Source: Verrucomicrobiota bacterium
GTDB lineage: Bacteria; Verrucomicrobiota; Verrucomicrobiia; Chthoniobacterales; UBA10450
Direction: 5' to 3'
Length of the DNA stretch: 15,908 bases
NCBI GenBank assembly: GCA_003218525.1
Contig: QHNU01000178.1
Span: 1-15,908, forward strand
The translations under genes and the position numbers were made by a program. Position 1 is the stretch's first letter. Every line of letters starts with the position of its first letter. The notes under the pieces are model-generated. The model had not been told where the DNA came from. It did no database searches and was given only the letters and a program-made list of their open reading frames with translations. Positions 1-6,773 of the stretch are shown piece by piece.

Positions 1-76
1 CGACAAAGTAGTGCCGCATTACGTGGCGATTTACGAGCGCGTGTGCGAGGCAAAAAAGGAAGAGCGCCTACCATAG
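1..76 (+). CDS. C-terminal tip of a probable GT4-family glycosyltransferase (partial)
   Basis: Only the last 24 codons are present, read from base 2 to a TAG stop at 74-76. The peptide begins DKVVPHYVAIYERV and ends in a charged KKEERLP tail. A 'VxxYxxIYxRV' helix just before the stop is typical of the C-terminus of GT4-type glycosyltransferases, including the BshA group that makes GlcNAc-malate for bacillithiol. That is a resemblance to the family's ending, not proof; the catalytic part lies outside the window. It ends about 80 bases before the oppositely oriented tRNA-Val gene, so it is not co-transcribed with anything seen here. Confidence 0.4.
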   Translation, partial: DKVVPHYVAIYERVCEAKKEERLP

Positions 77-153
77 ACCGTTGATTAAACGGCCGGCAGA
101 GTCTTTCCCGCTACGACGGCTGCATCGTCAGCTTCGCGTGCGACTCACGATCG

Positions 154-225
<72 letters not shown>

Positions 226-248
226 TCCGCCAGGGAAATAAGGCCGTA

Positions 249-277
249 ATTATCCGCTGGCGCCGTTTGATTGGCAA
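249..277 (-). promoter_or_regulatory. Sigma70-type promoter of tRNA-Val
   Basis: On the minus strand a TTGCCA -35 hexamer (272-277) and a GATAAT -10 hexamer (249-254) are separated by exactly 17 bp; each matches the consensus at five of six positions. Transcription would begin near base 242, giving a leader of about 17 bases before the mature tRNA 5' end at 225. The tRNA-Ser gene in this window has the same GATAAT -10 element. Confidence 0.65.
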
Positions 278-375
278 GCCGGGCCGATCACTCCCAATGG
301 CATCGTCGTTTTCGCTCGCGCCCGGACGTGAGGTCATCCTAACTTCAGCGCGCGATCGGCTTTCCTTTCCCGCTC

Positions 376-723
376 ATGCGCACATCGCCCATTGCTATTC
401 TTTTGTTTGCCGTGGCTGCGTTTCTCGGCGCGCTTGGTCAATTCTTCTACAAATCGGGAGCGGACCAAACGAACGGATCACTCCGGAGTTATTTGCTCAA
501 CGCGCGCCTATTTGCCGGCGTGATCTGTTATGTGGCGGTAATGGCGCTATTTGTCGCCGCCTTCAAAAAAGGGGGAGCGCTGACCGTGCTCTACCCGGTT
601 TACGCGAGCACATTTATCTGGGCGGCATTGATTGCCTGGCTCGCCTACGGAACGCCCATTAGGGCGCCGCATTTTGCGGGCATGCTGCTCCTGGTCGCAG
701 GAATGTATCTGCTCGGCCGTTGA
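376..723 (+). CDS. Small four-helix membrane protein, SMR/EamA-like transporter
   Basis: The product has 115 residues and is almost entirely hydrophobic, with four likely membrane segments at about 5-22, 44-62, 68-88 and 97-114. The length and the GALTVLYPVYAS stretch in helix 3 fit the small multidrug resistance and half-size EamA group, which includes the ArnE/ArnF flippase subunits. Such proteins usually act as dimers moving small amphipathic molecules or lipid-linked groups across the inner membrane. The substrate cannot be read from sequence. It is the first gene of a coupled operon: its TGA (721-723) shares one base with the ATG of the phosphatidyltransferase. By inference it may move a lipid or headgroup made by the next three genes. 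No strong Shine-Dalgarno site is visible before the chosen ATG. Confidence 0.75.
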   Translation: MRTSPIAILLFAVAAFLGALGQFFYKSGADQTNGSLRSYLLNARLFAGVICYVAVMALFVAAFKKGGALTVLYPVYASTFIWAALIAWLAYGTPIRAPHFAGMLLLVAGMYLLGR

Positions 724-1367
724 TGAAGGAGTATCAAGTCGGCGACCGGCGTCCACTCGAGTCGCGTGGATGGGCAATATCACAGCGGGTCGCGGAATGG
801 CTCGCCAAGAATCACGTGAATCCCAATATCATTTCGATTGGCGCCATGGTTTGCGGAATCGCGGCCGGCCTCGCGTTCGCCGCCACGTCCGGCGTTTCGC
901 ACCATGGATGGCTGCTCTGGTTGGGCGGTGCGCTCTTCGTCCAAATGCGACTTCTGGGAAATCTTTACGACGGTATGGTCGCCGTGCTGCGGCAAATCGC
1001 ATCATCGGTTGGCGAATTGTTCAACGAAGTTCCCGATCGGGTGAGCGATGCCGCGACCCTGATTGGATTCGGCTATGCCGCAGGTTCGAACGCCTTGCTT
1101 GGATTTGTCGCCACCTGTTTTGCTCTTTTTCTCCCTTATTTGCGCGCGATGGGAAAAGTCGCTGGTGCGCAGCAAGAATTTTGCGGGCCGATGGCGAAAC
1201 AGCAACGCATGGCCGTGGTCACGATCGCGGCGATTATTTGCGCAGTGATACCGCGCGCAATCGATTGGAAAGTTCCGACCTACGCACTCTGGCTGGTTAT
1301 CGCTGGTTGCATCGTGACCTGTGTTCGCCGTTTACATCGGATCGCAGCGACATTGCAGGCGCGCTGA
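723..1367 (+). CDS. CDP-alcohol phosphatidyltransferase with altered catalytic motif (YnbA-like)
   Basis: This 214-residue protein belongs to the CDP-alcohol phosphotransferase family, inner-membrane enzymes that transfer a phospho-alcohol or phosphatidyl group from a CDP-linked donor. The canonical signature is DxxDGxxARx8GxxxDxxxD. Here the aligned positions read N80, D83-G84, A87-V88, G97, N101, D105, with another acidic residue at D109. Two of the four metal-binding aspartates are therefore asparagine and the AR arginine is valine, although R90 lies nearby. Spacing is otherwise exact. From memory, E. coli YnbA carries the same two asparagines, so this is probably a natural subfamily rather than a dead enzyme. 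Hydrophobic segments surround the motif. The ATG at 723 overlaps the previous stop (TGATG); the in-frame TTG at 720 is less likely. The cdsA-like gene starts 2 bases after its stop. Confidence 0.8.
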   Translation: MKEYQVGDRRPLESRGWAISQRVAEWLAKNHVNPNIISIGAMVCGIAAGLAFAATSGVSHHGWLLWLGGALFVQMRLLGNLYDGMVAVLRQIASSVGELFNEVPDRVSDAATLIGFGYAAGSNALLGFVATCFALFLPYLRAMGKVAGAQQEFCGPMAKQQRMAVVTIAAIICAVIPRAIDWKVPTYALWLVIAGCIVTCVRRLHRIAATLQAR

Positions 1368-1368
1368 C

Positions 1369-2376
1369 ATGGATCCAGTGACGAAAGAACGATTATTTGG
1401 ATTTCGTCATGCGTTTGATTCGCCGGTCACGCTCTGGATTACGCTGTCTGTCCTCGGGGCGCTCGTTATCGCCTCAATTATTATCTGGCTCCTACGCACG
1501 CTGGGCCGAACGAGTGACAAATTGCACGATGAGCTAGTCAAGCGGGTCCTTTCGTGGGCGGTGATGACGCCCCTCCTGCTCGGACCAGTTCTTCTCGGCG
1601 CCGCTTGGACCATTGCCGCCGTCGCTATCCTAAGCGTTCTCTGTTATCGGGAGTTCGCACGCGCGACCGGTTTTTTTCGCTACCGATCCTTGAGCATTGT
1701 CGTCGTGCTTGGCATCGCTTCCACGACGTTCGCGATCGCGGATCATTGGTACGCATTTTTTGTCGCGATTCCGCCGCTGATCATCGTGTTATTGGCAATG
1801 GTGGCGATTTTACCCGATCAGCCACACGGATATACCCAGCGAGTCGGCCTCGGCGCCATTAGCTTCCTGCTCTTTGGTCATTGCCTCGGTCATCTCGGTT
1901 ACATTGCCAACGACGCAGATTTTCGTCCGATCGTTATGTTGATTATTCTTACCGTCGAACTGAACGACGTATTCGCATACATCACGGGCAAGACGTTTGG
2001 TCATCACAAAATCGTCCCGCATACCAGTCCGAACAAAACGCTTGGCGGCGCACTCGGCGCTCTGCTTCTAACGACGACGCTGGTCGCCACGGTCGGACAT
2101 TTTGTTTTTGCCGGATCGCCCGTCGATACCCCAATCAAACTGATCGGGCTCGGATTGATTGTGAGCGTGGCGGGGCAATTCGGCGATCTCATGTTGTCAT
2201 CGATCAAACGCGACATCGGGGTCAAAGACATGGGGGCAAGTATTCCGGGTCACGGCGGATTGCTTGACCGATTCGACAGTCTGCTCCTGGTGGCGCCGGC
2301 TGTGTTTCACTACATCAATTATTTCCGCGGCTTCGGGGTTGATCAGCCGACGAGAATTTTCGGCGGTGGAGCTTGA
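1369..2376 (+). CDS. cdsA: Phosphatidate cytidylyltransferase (CdsA family, YnbB-like)
   Basis: This 335-residue polytopic membrane protein should convert phosphatidate and CTP to CDP-diacylglycerol. The family signature is present and intact near the C-terminus, residues about 277-303: SSIKRDIGVKD followed by the PGHGG box and a DRFDS end, carrying the metal-binding acidic residues. Several hydrophobic segments precede it. It is longer than E. coli CdsA, with an N-terminal extension containing a membrane segment (about residues 23-46), as in the YnbB branch. I chose the ATG at 1369, two bases after the upstream stop, over a GTG at 1321 that would overlap that gene by 47 bases. Its place between a CDP-alcohol transferase and an acyltransferase suggests a dedicated supply of CDP-diacylglycerol. 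The genome may hold a separate housekeeping cdsA, so the symbol denotes family. Confidence 0.9.
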   Translation: MDPVTKERLFGFRHAFDSPVTLWITLSVLGALVIASIIIWLLRTLGRTSDKLHDELVKRVLSWAVMTPLLLGPVLLGAAWTIAAVAILSVLCYREFARATGFFRYRSLSIVVVLGIASTTFAIADHWYAFFVAIPPLIIVLLAMVAILPDQPHGYTQRVGLGAISFLLFGHCLGHLGYIANDADFRPIVMLIILTVELNDVFAYITGKTFGHHKIVPHTSPNKTLGGALGALLLTTTLVATVGHFVFAGSPVDTPIKLIGLGLIVSVAGQFGDLMLSSIKRDIGVKDMGASIPGHGGLLDRFDSLLLVAPAVFHYINYFRGFGVDQPTRIFGGGA

Positions 2377-2379
2377 ACG

Positions 2380-3093
2380 ATGGAAGAGTGGCGCTTCGAA
2401 CCAGCCCACGATTTCGGGCTGAGCGCCGAACAGCGACGACAGAGTCTTCGTCGTGAGGTTGGATTGGAAAGCGCGATTTCTTGTCTTCTATGGCGATTAA
2501 TCACCCGATTTTATCTTGCCCTCGCTCATCGTTTGGAAATCTGCGGTCGCGAAAATCTGCCGAAGCGCTCCCCCTTTGTCCTGGTGGCCAATCACGCCAG
2601 TCATCTCGACGCCATCATTCTTGGTGGAATTCTGCCGCTGCGATTTGTTGGTGCCGTTTTTCCGATCGCCGCCGGCGACACATTTTTCACCAAGCGTTCC
2701 TCTTCGATTTTCGCCACCGCTTGCATGAATGCGCTGCCGATCTGGCGAAAAAACTGCGGCGCGCATTCGTTGCGCGATTTGCGAGAGCGATTGCTGAATG
2801 GCGCATGCGTTTACATCTTATTTCCAGAAGGGACGCGTAGCCGCTCGGGAGAAATGGGAAATTTCAAACCCGGCCTGGGTCGGCTGGTCGCGCAAACGAA
2901 TATTCCGGTCGTGCCGTGCTATCTGCGCGGCACGTTTGACGCCCTGCCGCCCTCGGGCAGAATTCCGCGTTGGAAAAAAATCAGGGTTAACATAGGCCAA
3001 CCGGTATCATTCCCTTCTGCCGCCAATGATCGCATCGGCTGGGAAGCGATTGCGCGATCAACCGAAACCGCAGTTCGCGCGCTTACGAATTAA
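2380..3093 (+). CDS. plsC: 1-acyl-sn-glycerol-3-phosphate acyltransferase (PlsC/LPLAT family)
   Basis: This 237-residue protein carries the LPLAT hallmarks: the catalytic HX4D box at H72-D77 (NHASHLD) and the substrate-binding FPEGTRS box at about 148-154. A later V-P-C-Y stretch near 176-180 also fits the family. The family transfers an acyl chain from acyl-ACP or acyl-CoA to lysophosphatidate, making phosphatidate, the CdsA substrate. The N-terminal 30 residues are polar, followed by a hydrophobic helix (about 33-50). A GGTGGAG ribosome-binding site sits 8 bases before the ATG, and only 3 bases separate it from cdsA, so it is the last gene of the four-gene operon. Its TAA overlaps the TAA of the convergent regulator by sharing TTAA (3090-3093). 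The true acyl acceptor could be another lysolipid. Confidence 0.88.
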   Translation: MEEWRFEPAHDFGLSAEQRRQSLRREVGLESAISCLLWRLITRFYLALAHRLEICGRENLPKRSPFVLVANHASHLDAIILGGILPLRFVGAVFPIAAGDTFFTKRSSSIFATACMNALPIWRKNCGAHSLRDLRERLLNGACVYILFPEGTRSRSGEMGNFKPGLGRLVAQTNIPVVPCYLRGTFDALPPSGRIPRWKKIRVNIGQPVSFPSAANDRIGWEAIARSTETAVRALTN

Positions 3094-3641
3094 GCCGCCA
3101 ATTTGATGGCGTCTTTATGACCGAGAATTTTCACCACCTGTTGCAGCTGCTCGGTCTTGAGCGGTTTCTTCAACACCGTGATCGGTCCTTTGGCCAGGAT
3201 CCGATCAAGCATTTCGCTATCCGGATAACCGGTGATGATGATGATGGGACAATCGGGCTGTTCTTCTTTGACCGTATCGTAGACATCATCCGCTGGACCG
3301 TCGGGAAGCTTTAAATCAAGGAAAACAAGGTCAAACTTTTGTTTCTGGAGCGCGGCAATTGCTTCTTTGACGGTGCCGACGACGACCCGGCTAAATCCGA
3401 TCTTCTTCAGGAATAATTTGAAAAGGTTCTGCAAGCTCTCGTCATCATCAACAACCAAGACCGTCGGCTGACCGGATTTTTCCTCTTTCAAAATATCTTT
3501 ATCGAGAGCGTTTTTTTTGATCCGCCAACGCCCGCCAATTTGAATCGCCGGCAACTGTCCTCGCTGGACCAGGTAATAGACGGTCGGCAATGGGATCCGA
3601 AGGTATTTCGCGGTCTCCTTAACCGTCAGCAGGTTATGCAT
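3090..3641 (-). CDS. HTH (excisionase/BldC-type) - receiver domain regulator
   Basis: The 183-residue product has two parts. Residues 3-50 form an excisionase/MerR-like helix-turn-helix (LTVKETAKYLRIPLPTVYYL, then a QIGGRWRI wing), of the kind found in Xis and BldC proteins. Residues 59-178 form a CheY-like receiver with acidic pocket D65-D67, phosphoacceptor D109 (FLDLKLPD), T137 and K159 all in place. The order is unusual, since most response regulators have the receiver first. No histidine kinase lies in the window, so it is an orphan. It converges on plsC with a 4-bp stop overlap and diverges from the methyltransferase gene. Its leader contains a palindrome and two TATTCAC heptamers, which suggests autoregulation. 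DNA binding through the HTH is inferred from the fold. Confidence 0.88.
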   Translation of the reverse strand: MHNLLTVKETAKYLRIPLPTVYYLVQRGQLPAIQIGGRWRIKKNALDKDILKEEKSGQPTVLVVDDDESLQNLFKLFLKKIGFSRVVVGTVKEAIAALQKQKFDLVFLDLKLPDGPADDVYDTVKEEQPDCPIIIITGYPDSEMLDRILAKGPITVLKKPLKTEQLQQVVKILGHKDAIKLAA

Positions 3642-3643
3642 GA

Positions 3644-3688
3644 CAACTTATTCACCAAGTTGCACCTGCCAACGCAAGAACTATTCAC
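3644..3688 (-). promoter_or_regulatory. Operator-like palindrome and paired TATTCAC heptamers before the HTH-receiver gene
   Basis: A perfect 6-bp inverted repeat, CAACTT-N7-AAGTTG (3644-3662), lies 3-21 bases before the start codon, over the ribosome-binding region. The heptamer TATTCAC appears at 3649-3655 inside the palindrome loop and again at 3682-3688, near the predicted transcription start. The two copies are in the same orientation and 33 bp apart, about three helical turns. The same heptamer recurs in front of nrdJ. Occupancy here would be expected to block transcription or translation, so autorepression is the simplest reading; that is inference. Confidence 0.45.
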
Positions 3689-3694
3689 TAAATC

Positions 3695-3723
3695 ATCATC
3701 ATAAAAACCAGAATCAATGTCAA
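3695..3723 (-). promoter_or_regulatory. Promoter of the HTH-receiver gene
   Basis: On the minus strand a perfect TTGACA -35 (3718-3723) is followed after 17 bp by GATGAT (3695-3700), matching four of six -10 positions. Transcription would start near 3688, giving a leader of about 47 bases that includes the palindrome and the TATTCAC copies. The weak -10 would be consistent with a regulated promoter. Confidence 0.45.
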
Positions 3724-3824
3724 TCTTTTCCCCGAAACGGGCAAGAATACTCCCGAATTCAGCCCTGTGAGGACGGTTTCACCACTGGACAAGCCAAATA
3801 CAGCGGTGAACTGTTCCGATCCCA

Positions 3825-4439
3825 ATGAGCGTTCTGTTTTTCAAACGATTTTTGAAACGGCCGCTCCAGATTGCTTCCATTGTGCCGAGCTCGAGAGTGC
3901 TGGTCGAGCGGGTGGCGAACAAAATTGATTTCGATCACGCAGGCATTATCGCCGAATATGGCCCGGGCGAAGGCGCTCACTCGCGGGAGTTGGCGCAACG
4001 GATGCGGCCGGATGCGCAGTTGCTTTTGTTCGAACTCGATCCGGCTTTCTCACGCGATTTGAAACGGCAGTTCGCAAATGACCGGCGCGTTCATGTCATC
4101 AATGCGAACGCAGCAACGATTGGCGGCGAGCTTGTCCGGCGAGGCATCGCCCAATGCGATTACATCGTTTCAGGCATTCCTTTCAGTATTTTGGAGATCG
4201 ACAAAAAACGTGATCTGCTGCGCCAAACTCATGACGCTCTCACGCCCGGTGGCGCCTTTATCATCTACCAAGTCACGAACGAACTCCGTCAGCATGCGAT
4301 TGATTTCGCGAGCGCCAATTCGGAATATGTTTTGCAAAATATCCCGCCGATGTTCATCACCGTTTTTCGCAAAGACAGTATGCGGAACGGCAACGGCGCG
4401 ACCGACCGGGCGACTCGTTTTTCCTCGGCGCCGGCGTGA
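3825..4439 (+). CDS. SAM-dependent methyltransferase, phospholipid N-methyltransferase (PmtA)-like
   Basis: This 204-residue class I methyltransferase has SAM motif I at E44-G50 (EYGPGEG), an acidic ribose-binding E70 at the end of the second strand, and a catalytic-loop-like SGIPFS at 115-120. The N-terminal FFKRFLKRPLQIASIVPSSR is basic and amphipathic and resembles the membrane-binding N-terminus of rhizobial-type PmtA enzymes, which methylate phosphatidylethanolamine. The fold is shared with the KsgA/Erm adenine dimethylases, but the length and N-terminus favour the lipid group. It lies just beyond the phospholipid operon, which supports a lipid role by context. The TGA overlaps the ATG of fumarase (TGATG), so the two are probably translated together. 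The last 20 or so residues look disordered. The shared promoter region with the divergent regulator (3642-3824) shows no clear plus-strand promoter. Confidence 0.75.
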   Translation: MSVLFFKRFLKRPLQIASIVPSSRVLVERVANKIDFDHAGIIAEYGPGEGAHSRELAQRMRPDAQLLLFELDPAFSRDLKRQFANDRRVHVINANAATIGGELVRRGIAQCDYIVSGIPFSILEIDKKRDLLRQTHDALTPGGAFIIYQVTNELRQHAIDFASANSEYVLQNIPPMFITVFRKDSMRNGNGATDRATRFSSAPA

Positions 4440-5854
4440 TGAAAACGATCAAAACGCGCATCGAAAAAGATTCGATGGGCGAGATGGAGGTGCCGCAAAC
4501 CGCTCTCTATGGCGCCTCCACGCAACGCGCCGTTCTAAATTTTCCAATTAGCGGTTATCGCTTTTCGCGGCCGTTTATTCGTGCCCTCGGTTTAATCAAA
4601 TGGGGCGCGGCCCAGGCCAACCACGATCTCGCATTGCTTGATGCGCACCGCTCCTCCTTGATCGTGCAAGCGGCGGAAGAAGTGGTGGAAGGGAAGCTCG
4701 ATGAGCACTTCCCGCTCGACATTTTTCAGACGGGATCGGGCACCAGCACAAATACCAACGCCAATGAAGTAATCGCGAACCGTTGCGCCCAACTCGCGGG
4801 CAAGCCAATCGGTTCGCGCGAACTGGTCCACCCCAACGATCACGTCAACATGGGACAATCGAGCAATGATGTGATCCCAACCGCCATTCACGTGAGCGCG
4901 GCGGAACAATTGAAGACCTGTCTTCTGCCAGCGTTGCAAAATTTGCACAGAGCACTTGAAACGAAACGAAAAGAATTTTGGGACATCATCAAAATCGGCC
5001 GCACTCATCTCATGGACGCGACTCCGGTGCGGCTCGGCCAGGAATTCGGCGGCTACGCCCAACAAATTGCCTACGCCAGATCGCGCGCCGAGAAGGCGAT
5101 TGAAGTCCTGCGGGAACTGCCGCTTGGCGGCACCGCCGTTGGCACCGGGCTAAACCGGCATGGCGATTTCGCCGACAAAGTGATTCGGCATCTGCATCAG
5201 CGCACCGGGATCGAATTTTATGAGGCGCGCAATCATTTCGAAGCCCAAGGGGCAAAGGATGGTGTCGTGGAAACCAGCGGGCAATTGAAAACGATTGCGA
5301 CGAGTTTTTTCAAAATCGCTAACGACATTCGCTTACTCGCCAGCGGCCCCCGGTGCGGCATCGGCGAAATTCAGTTGCCGGCGACCCAGCCGGGGAGTTC
5401 GATCATGCCCGGCAAAGTCAATCCGGTCTTATGTGAATCGATGATGATGGTTTGCGCACAGGTCTTCGGTAATGACACTTGCATCACCTGGGCGGCAGCA
5501 AACGGAAATTTAGAGTTAAACGTGATGATGCCGGTGATGGCGCACGGTCTTCTGGAATCGATCCGTCTGCTCGGAAATATTGCCGATGCGTTCACCGAAA
5601 AATGCGCAATCGGGATCCAGGCAAATGAGGAGCGCTGCCGCGAACTGGTCGAGCTATCGATGGCCATGGTGACAAGTTTAGCACCGAAGATCGGCTATGA
5701 TCGGGCTGCGGAAATCGCCAAGGAAAGCGCGAAAACGGGCAAAACCGTGCGCGAGATCTGTCGCGAGAAAAACATTTTACCGGAAAAAGAATTGAGGGCA
5801 GCCCTCGATCCCGTCGCCATGACGGAGCACGGAGGCACTGGATCCGGAGGTTAG
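4439..5854 (+). CDS. fumC: Fumarate hydratase class II
   Basis: The 471-residue protein is a full-length class II fumarase, a soluble homotetramer that interconverts fumarate and malate in the TCA cycle without an iron-sulfur cluster. Recognisable elements are QTGSGTSTN at about 97-105, MGQSSNDV at 138-145, the GRTHLMDATP stretch with catalytic-region H190, and the superfamily signature GSSIMPGKVNP at 319-329 with the flexible-loop serine S321. The combination of THLMDATP and length separates it from aspartase and argininosuccinate lyase, although AspA is a near relative. The ATG at 4439 overlaps the upstream TGA; an in-frame GTG sits one codon earlier. The glycine-rich tail (GGTGSGG) encodes the Shine-Dalgarno site of the next gene. 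Confidence 0.96.
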   Translation: MKTIKTRIEKDSMGEMEVPQTALYGASTQRAVLNFPISGYRFSRPFIRALGLIKWGAAQANHDLALLDAHRSSLIVQAAEEVVEGKLDEHFPLDIFQTGSGTSTNTNANEVIANRCAQLAGKPIGSRELVHPNDHVNMGQSSNDVIPTAIHVSAAEQLKTCLLPALQNLHRALETKRKEFWDIIKIGRTHLMDATPVRLGQEFGGYAQQIAYARSRAEKAIEVLRELPLGGTAVGTGLNRHGDFADKVIRHLHQRTGIEFYEARNHFEAQGAKDGVVETSGQLKTIATSFFKIANDIRLLASGPRCGIGEIQLPATQPGSSIMPGKVNPVLCESMMMVCAQVFGNDTCITWAAANGNLELNVMMPVMAHGLLESIRLLGNIADAFTEKCAIGIQANEERCRELVELSMAMVTSLAPKIGYDRAAEIAKESAKTGKTVREICREKNILPEKELRAALDPVAMTEHGGTGSGG

Positions 5855-5856
5855 GG

Positions 5857-6357
5857 ATGCGGGCGGCGTTTTGGCTGCTTTTGATCGTTAGCAACCTAAC
5901 CATCTCGACCGTCGCCGCAGACACTCCGATCGACGTTTCGAAAATCATCAAGAAAAGCGATGCCGAAGCAGCCCTAGGCGAACCGGTCAAGGATGCAACG
6001 CCGTTCAATCTGAATAGCCCGGATGGCTATTATTCGAAGTGCAATTACTACAGCACAAAGTCGATTCGCTCACTCGTTCTGAGGGTGCGCCAAGCCGCCG
6101 AAGGCACGATTGATCCGCAACAAGAATTCGAGCAGGTAGCCGCGAGTGGCGGCTCGATGAAGCCGGTGGAGGGGTTGGGGGAAAAGGCTGGCATGTTCAA
6201 TGGCACGCCGCAAAACGGTCTGCCTTCCCACGTCATCATTCTCTATGTCGTACAAGGAAAATCCTTCATCACAATTGGGCTGAGCGGAATGAAAGACGAA
6301 AACGCTGCTCTCGAGAAAGCGAAGACGATCGCGGAAAAAATTCTCGCCCGACTCTAG
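5857..6357 (+). CDS. Secreted protein of unknown function
   Basis: The product has 166 residues and a classical Sec signal peptide: an Arg at position 2, a hydrophobic core WLLLIVSNLTI, and a likely cleavage after the AA near residues 20-21. The mature part is small and soluble, with a single cysteine (in SKCNYY), so it is not a lipoprotein. The layout of a VSKIIKKSDAEAALGEPV opening, then a VEGLGEKAGMF segment and a C-terminal helix rich in Lys and Glu, is seen in DUF3558-like or 'AlgZ-like' small periplasmic proteins, but I cannot assign a family. A strong GGAGG (5846-5850) lies 6 bases before the ATG and overlaps the end of fumC, whose TAG is 2 bases upstream, so translation is probably coupled. 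Confidence 0.8.
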   Translation: MRAAFWLLLIVSNLTISTVAADTPIDVSKIIKKSDAEAALGEPVKDATPFNLNSPDGYYSKCNYYSTKSIRSLVLRVRQAAEGTIDPQQEFEQVAASGGSMKPVEGLGEKAGMFNGTPQNGLPSHVIILYVVQGKSFITIGLSGMKDENAALEKAKTIAEKILARL

Positions 6358-6395
6358 GCCGTTTGTGTCAAGCGCCCCGGCATCTAATATCCGTC

Positions 6396-6773
6396 ATGGT
6401 AGCGAACGTTCACGGCCCCCAGTTCTCTGGCGGAGCAAATATCGCGATCAAATGCCCCGCTCATACCTATGAGCAAACAGTTGCATTTTATCGCGATACC
6501 CTGGCCTTGCCCTTAATCGAAGAAGAAAATGACGGCTGCATTTTCCAATTCGGTCCGAACCGCCTTTGGGTCGATCTGGTGCCAAATCTGAGCCAGCCCG
6601 ATGTCTGGTTGGAATTAGAAACCAACGACACCGAAGCGGCCGCCGCCTATTTGAAAGTGAACGGCGTGCCCCGACGCGATGAAGTGGAACAGTTACGCGA
6701 AGACTTCGACGGCTTTTTCGTTTCCGCGCCCAACGGTGTCATTCATCTGGTCATCGGTCAGGAGGAGGCGTGA
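6396..6773 (+). CDS. VOC-superfamily (glyoxalase/bleomycin-resistance fold) protein
   Basis: The 125-residue protein has one glyoxalase/VOC module: a first strand ANIAIKCP, the helix ending in AFYRDTLALP (the typical 'FYrdvLGl' signature), an FGPNRLWVDLVP strand, a helix TEAAAAYLKVNGVP, and a final PNGVIHLVIG strand. VOC proteins are metal enzymes or binding proteins with two such modules, often as dimers. Specific function cannot be told, and the first-strand metal histidine of glyoxalase I is not evident, so it may not be a glyoxalase. The ATG at 6396 gives a start just before the first strand; an in-frame TTG at 6363 would add 11 unlikely residues. Its last 23 bases overlap the 3' end of the convergent methyltransferase gene. 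Confidence 0.72.
   Translation: MVANVHGPQFSGGANIAIKCPAHTYEQTVAFYRDTLALPLIEEENDGCIFQFGPNRLWVDLVPNLSQPDVWLELETNDTEAAAAYLKVNGVPRRDEVEQLREDFDGFFVSAPNGVIHLVIGQEEA

Noticed and set aside
78..92. CCGTT-GATTA-AACGG hairpin as terminator between the first gene and tRNA-Val
   Set aside because: Only a 5-bp stem and no T-run on either strand, so it is not supported as an intrinsic terminator.
267..662. 131-codon plus-strand frame
   Set aside because: It overlaps the four-helix membrane protein in another frame, has a high Arg/Cys composition typical of a shadow, and shows no domain.
632..1381. 249-codon plus-strand frame
   Set aside because: A shadow of the phosphatidyltransferase gene: the peptide is Arg/Trp/Cys-rich with no motif, while the other frame carries the family signature.
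4592..5065. 157-codon minus-strand frame opposite fumC
   Set aside because: Antisense to conserved fumarase motifs, with no ribosome-binding site or recognisable domain.
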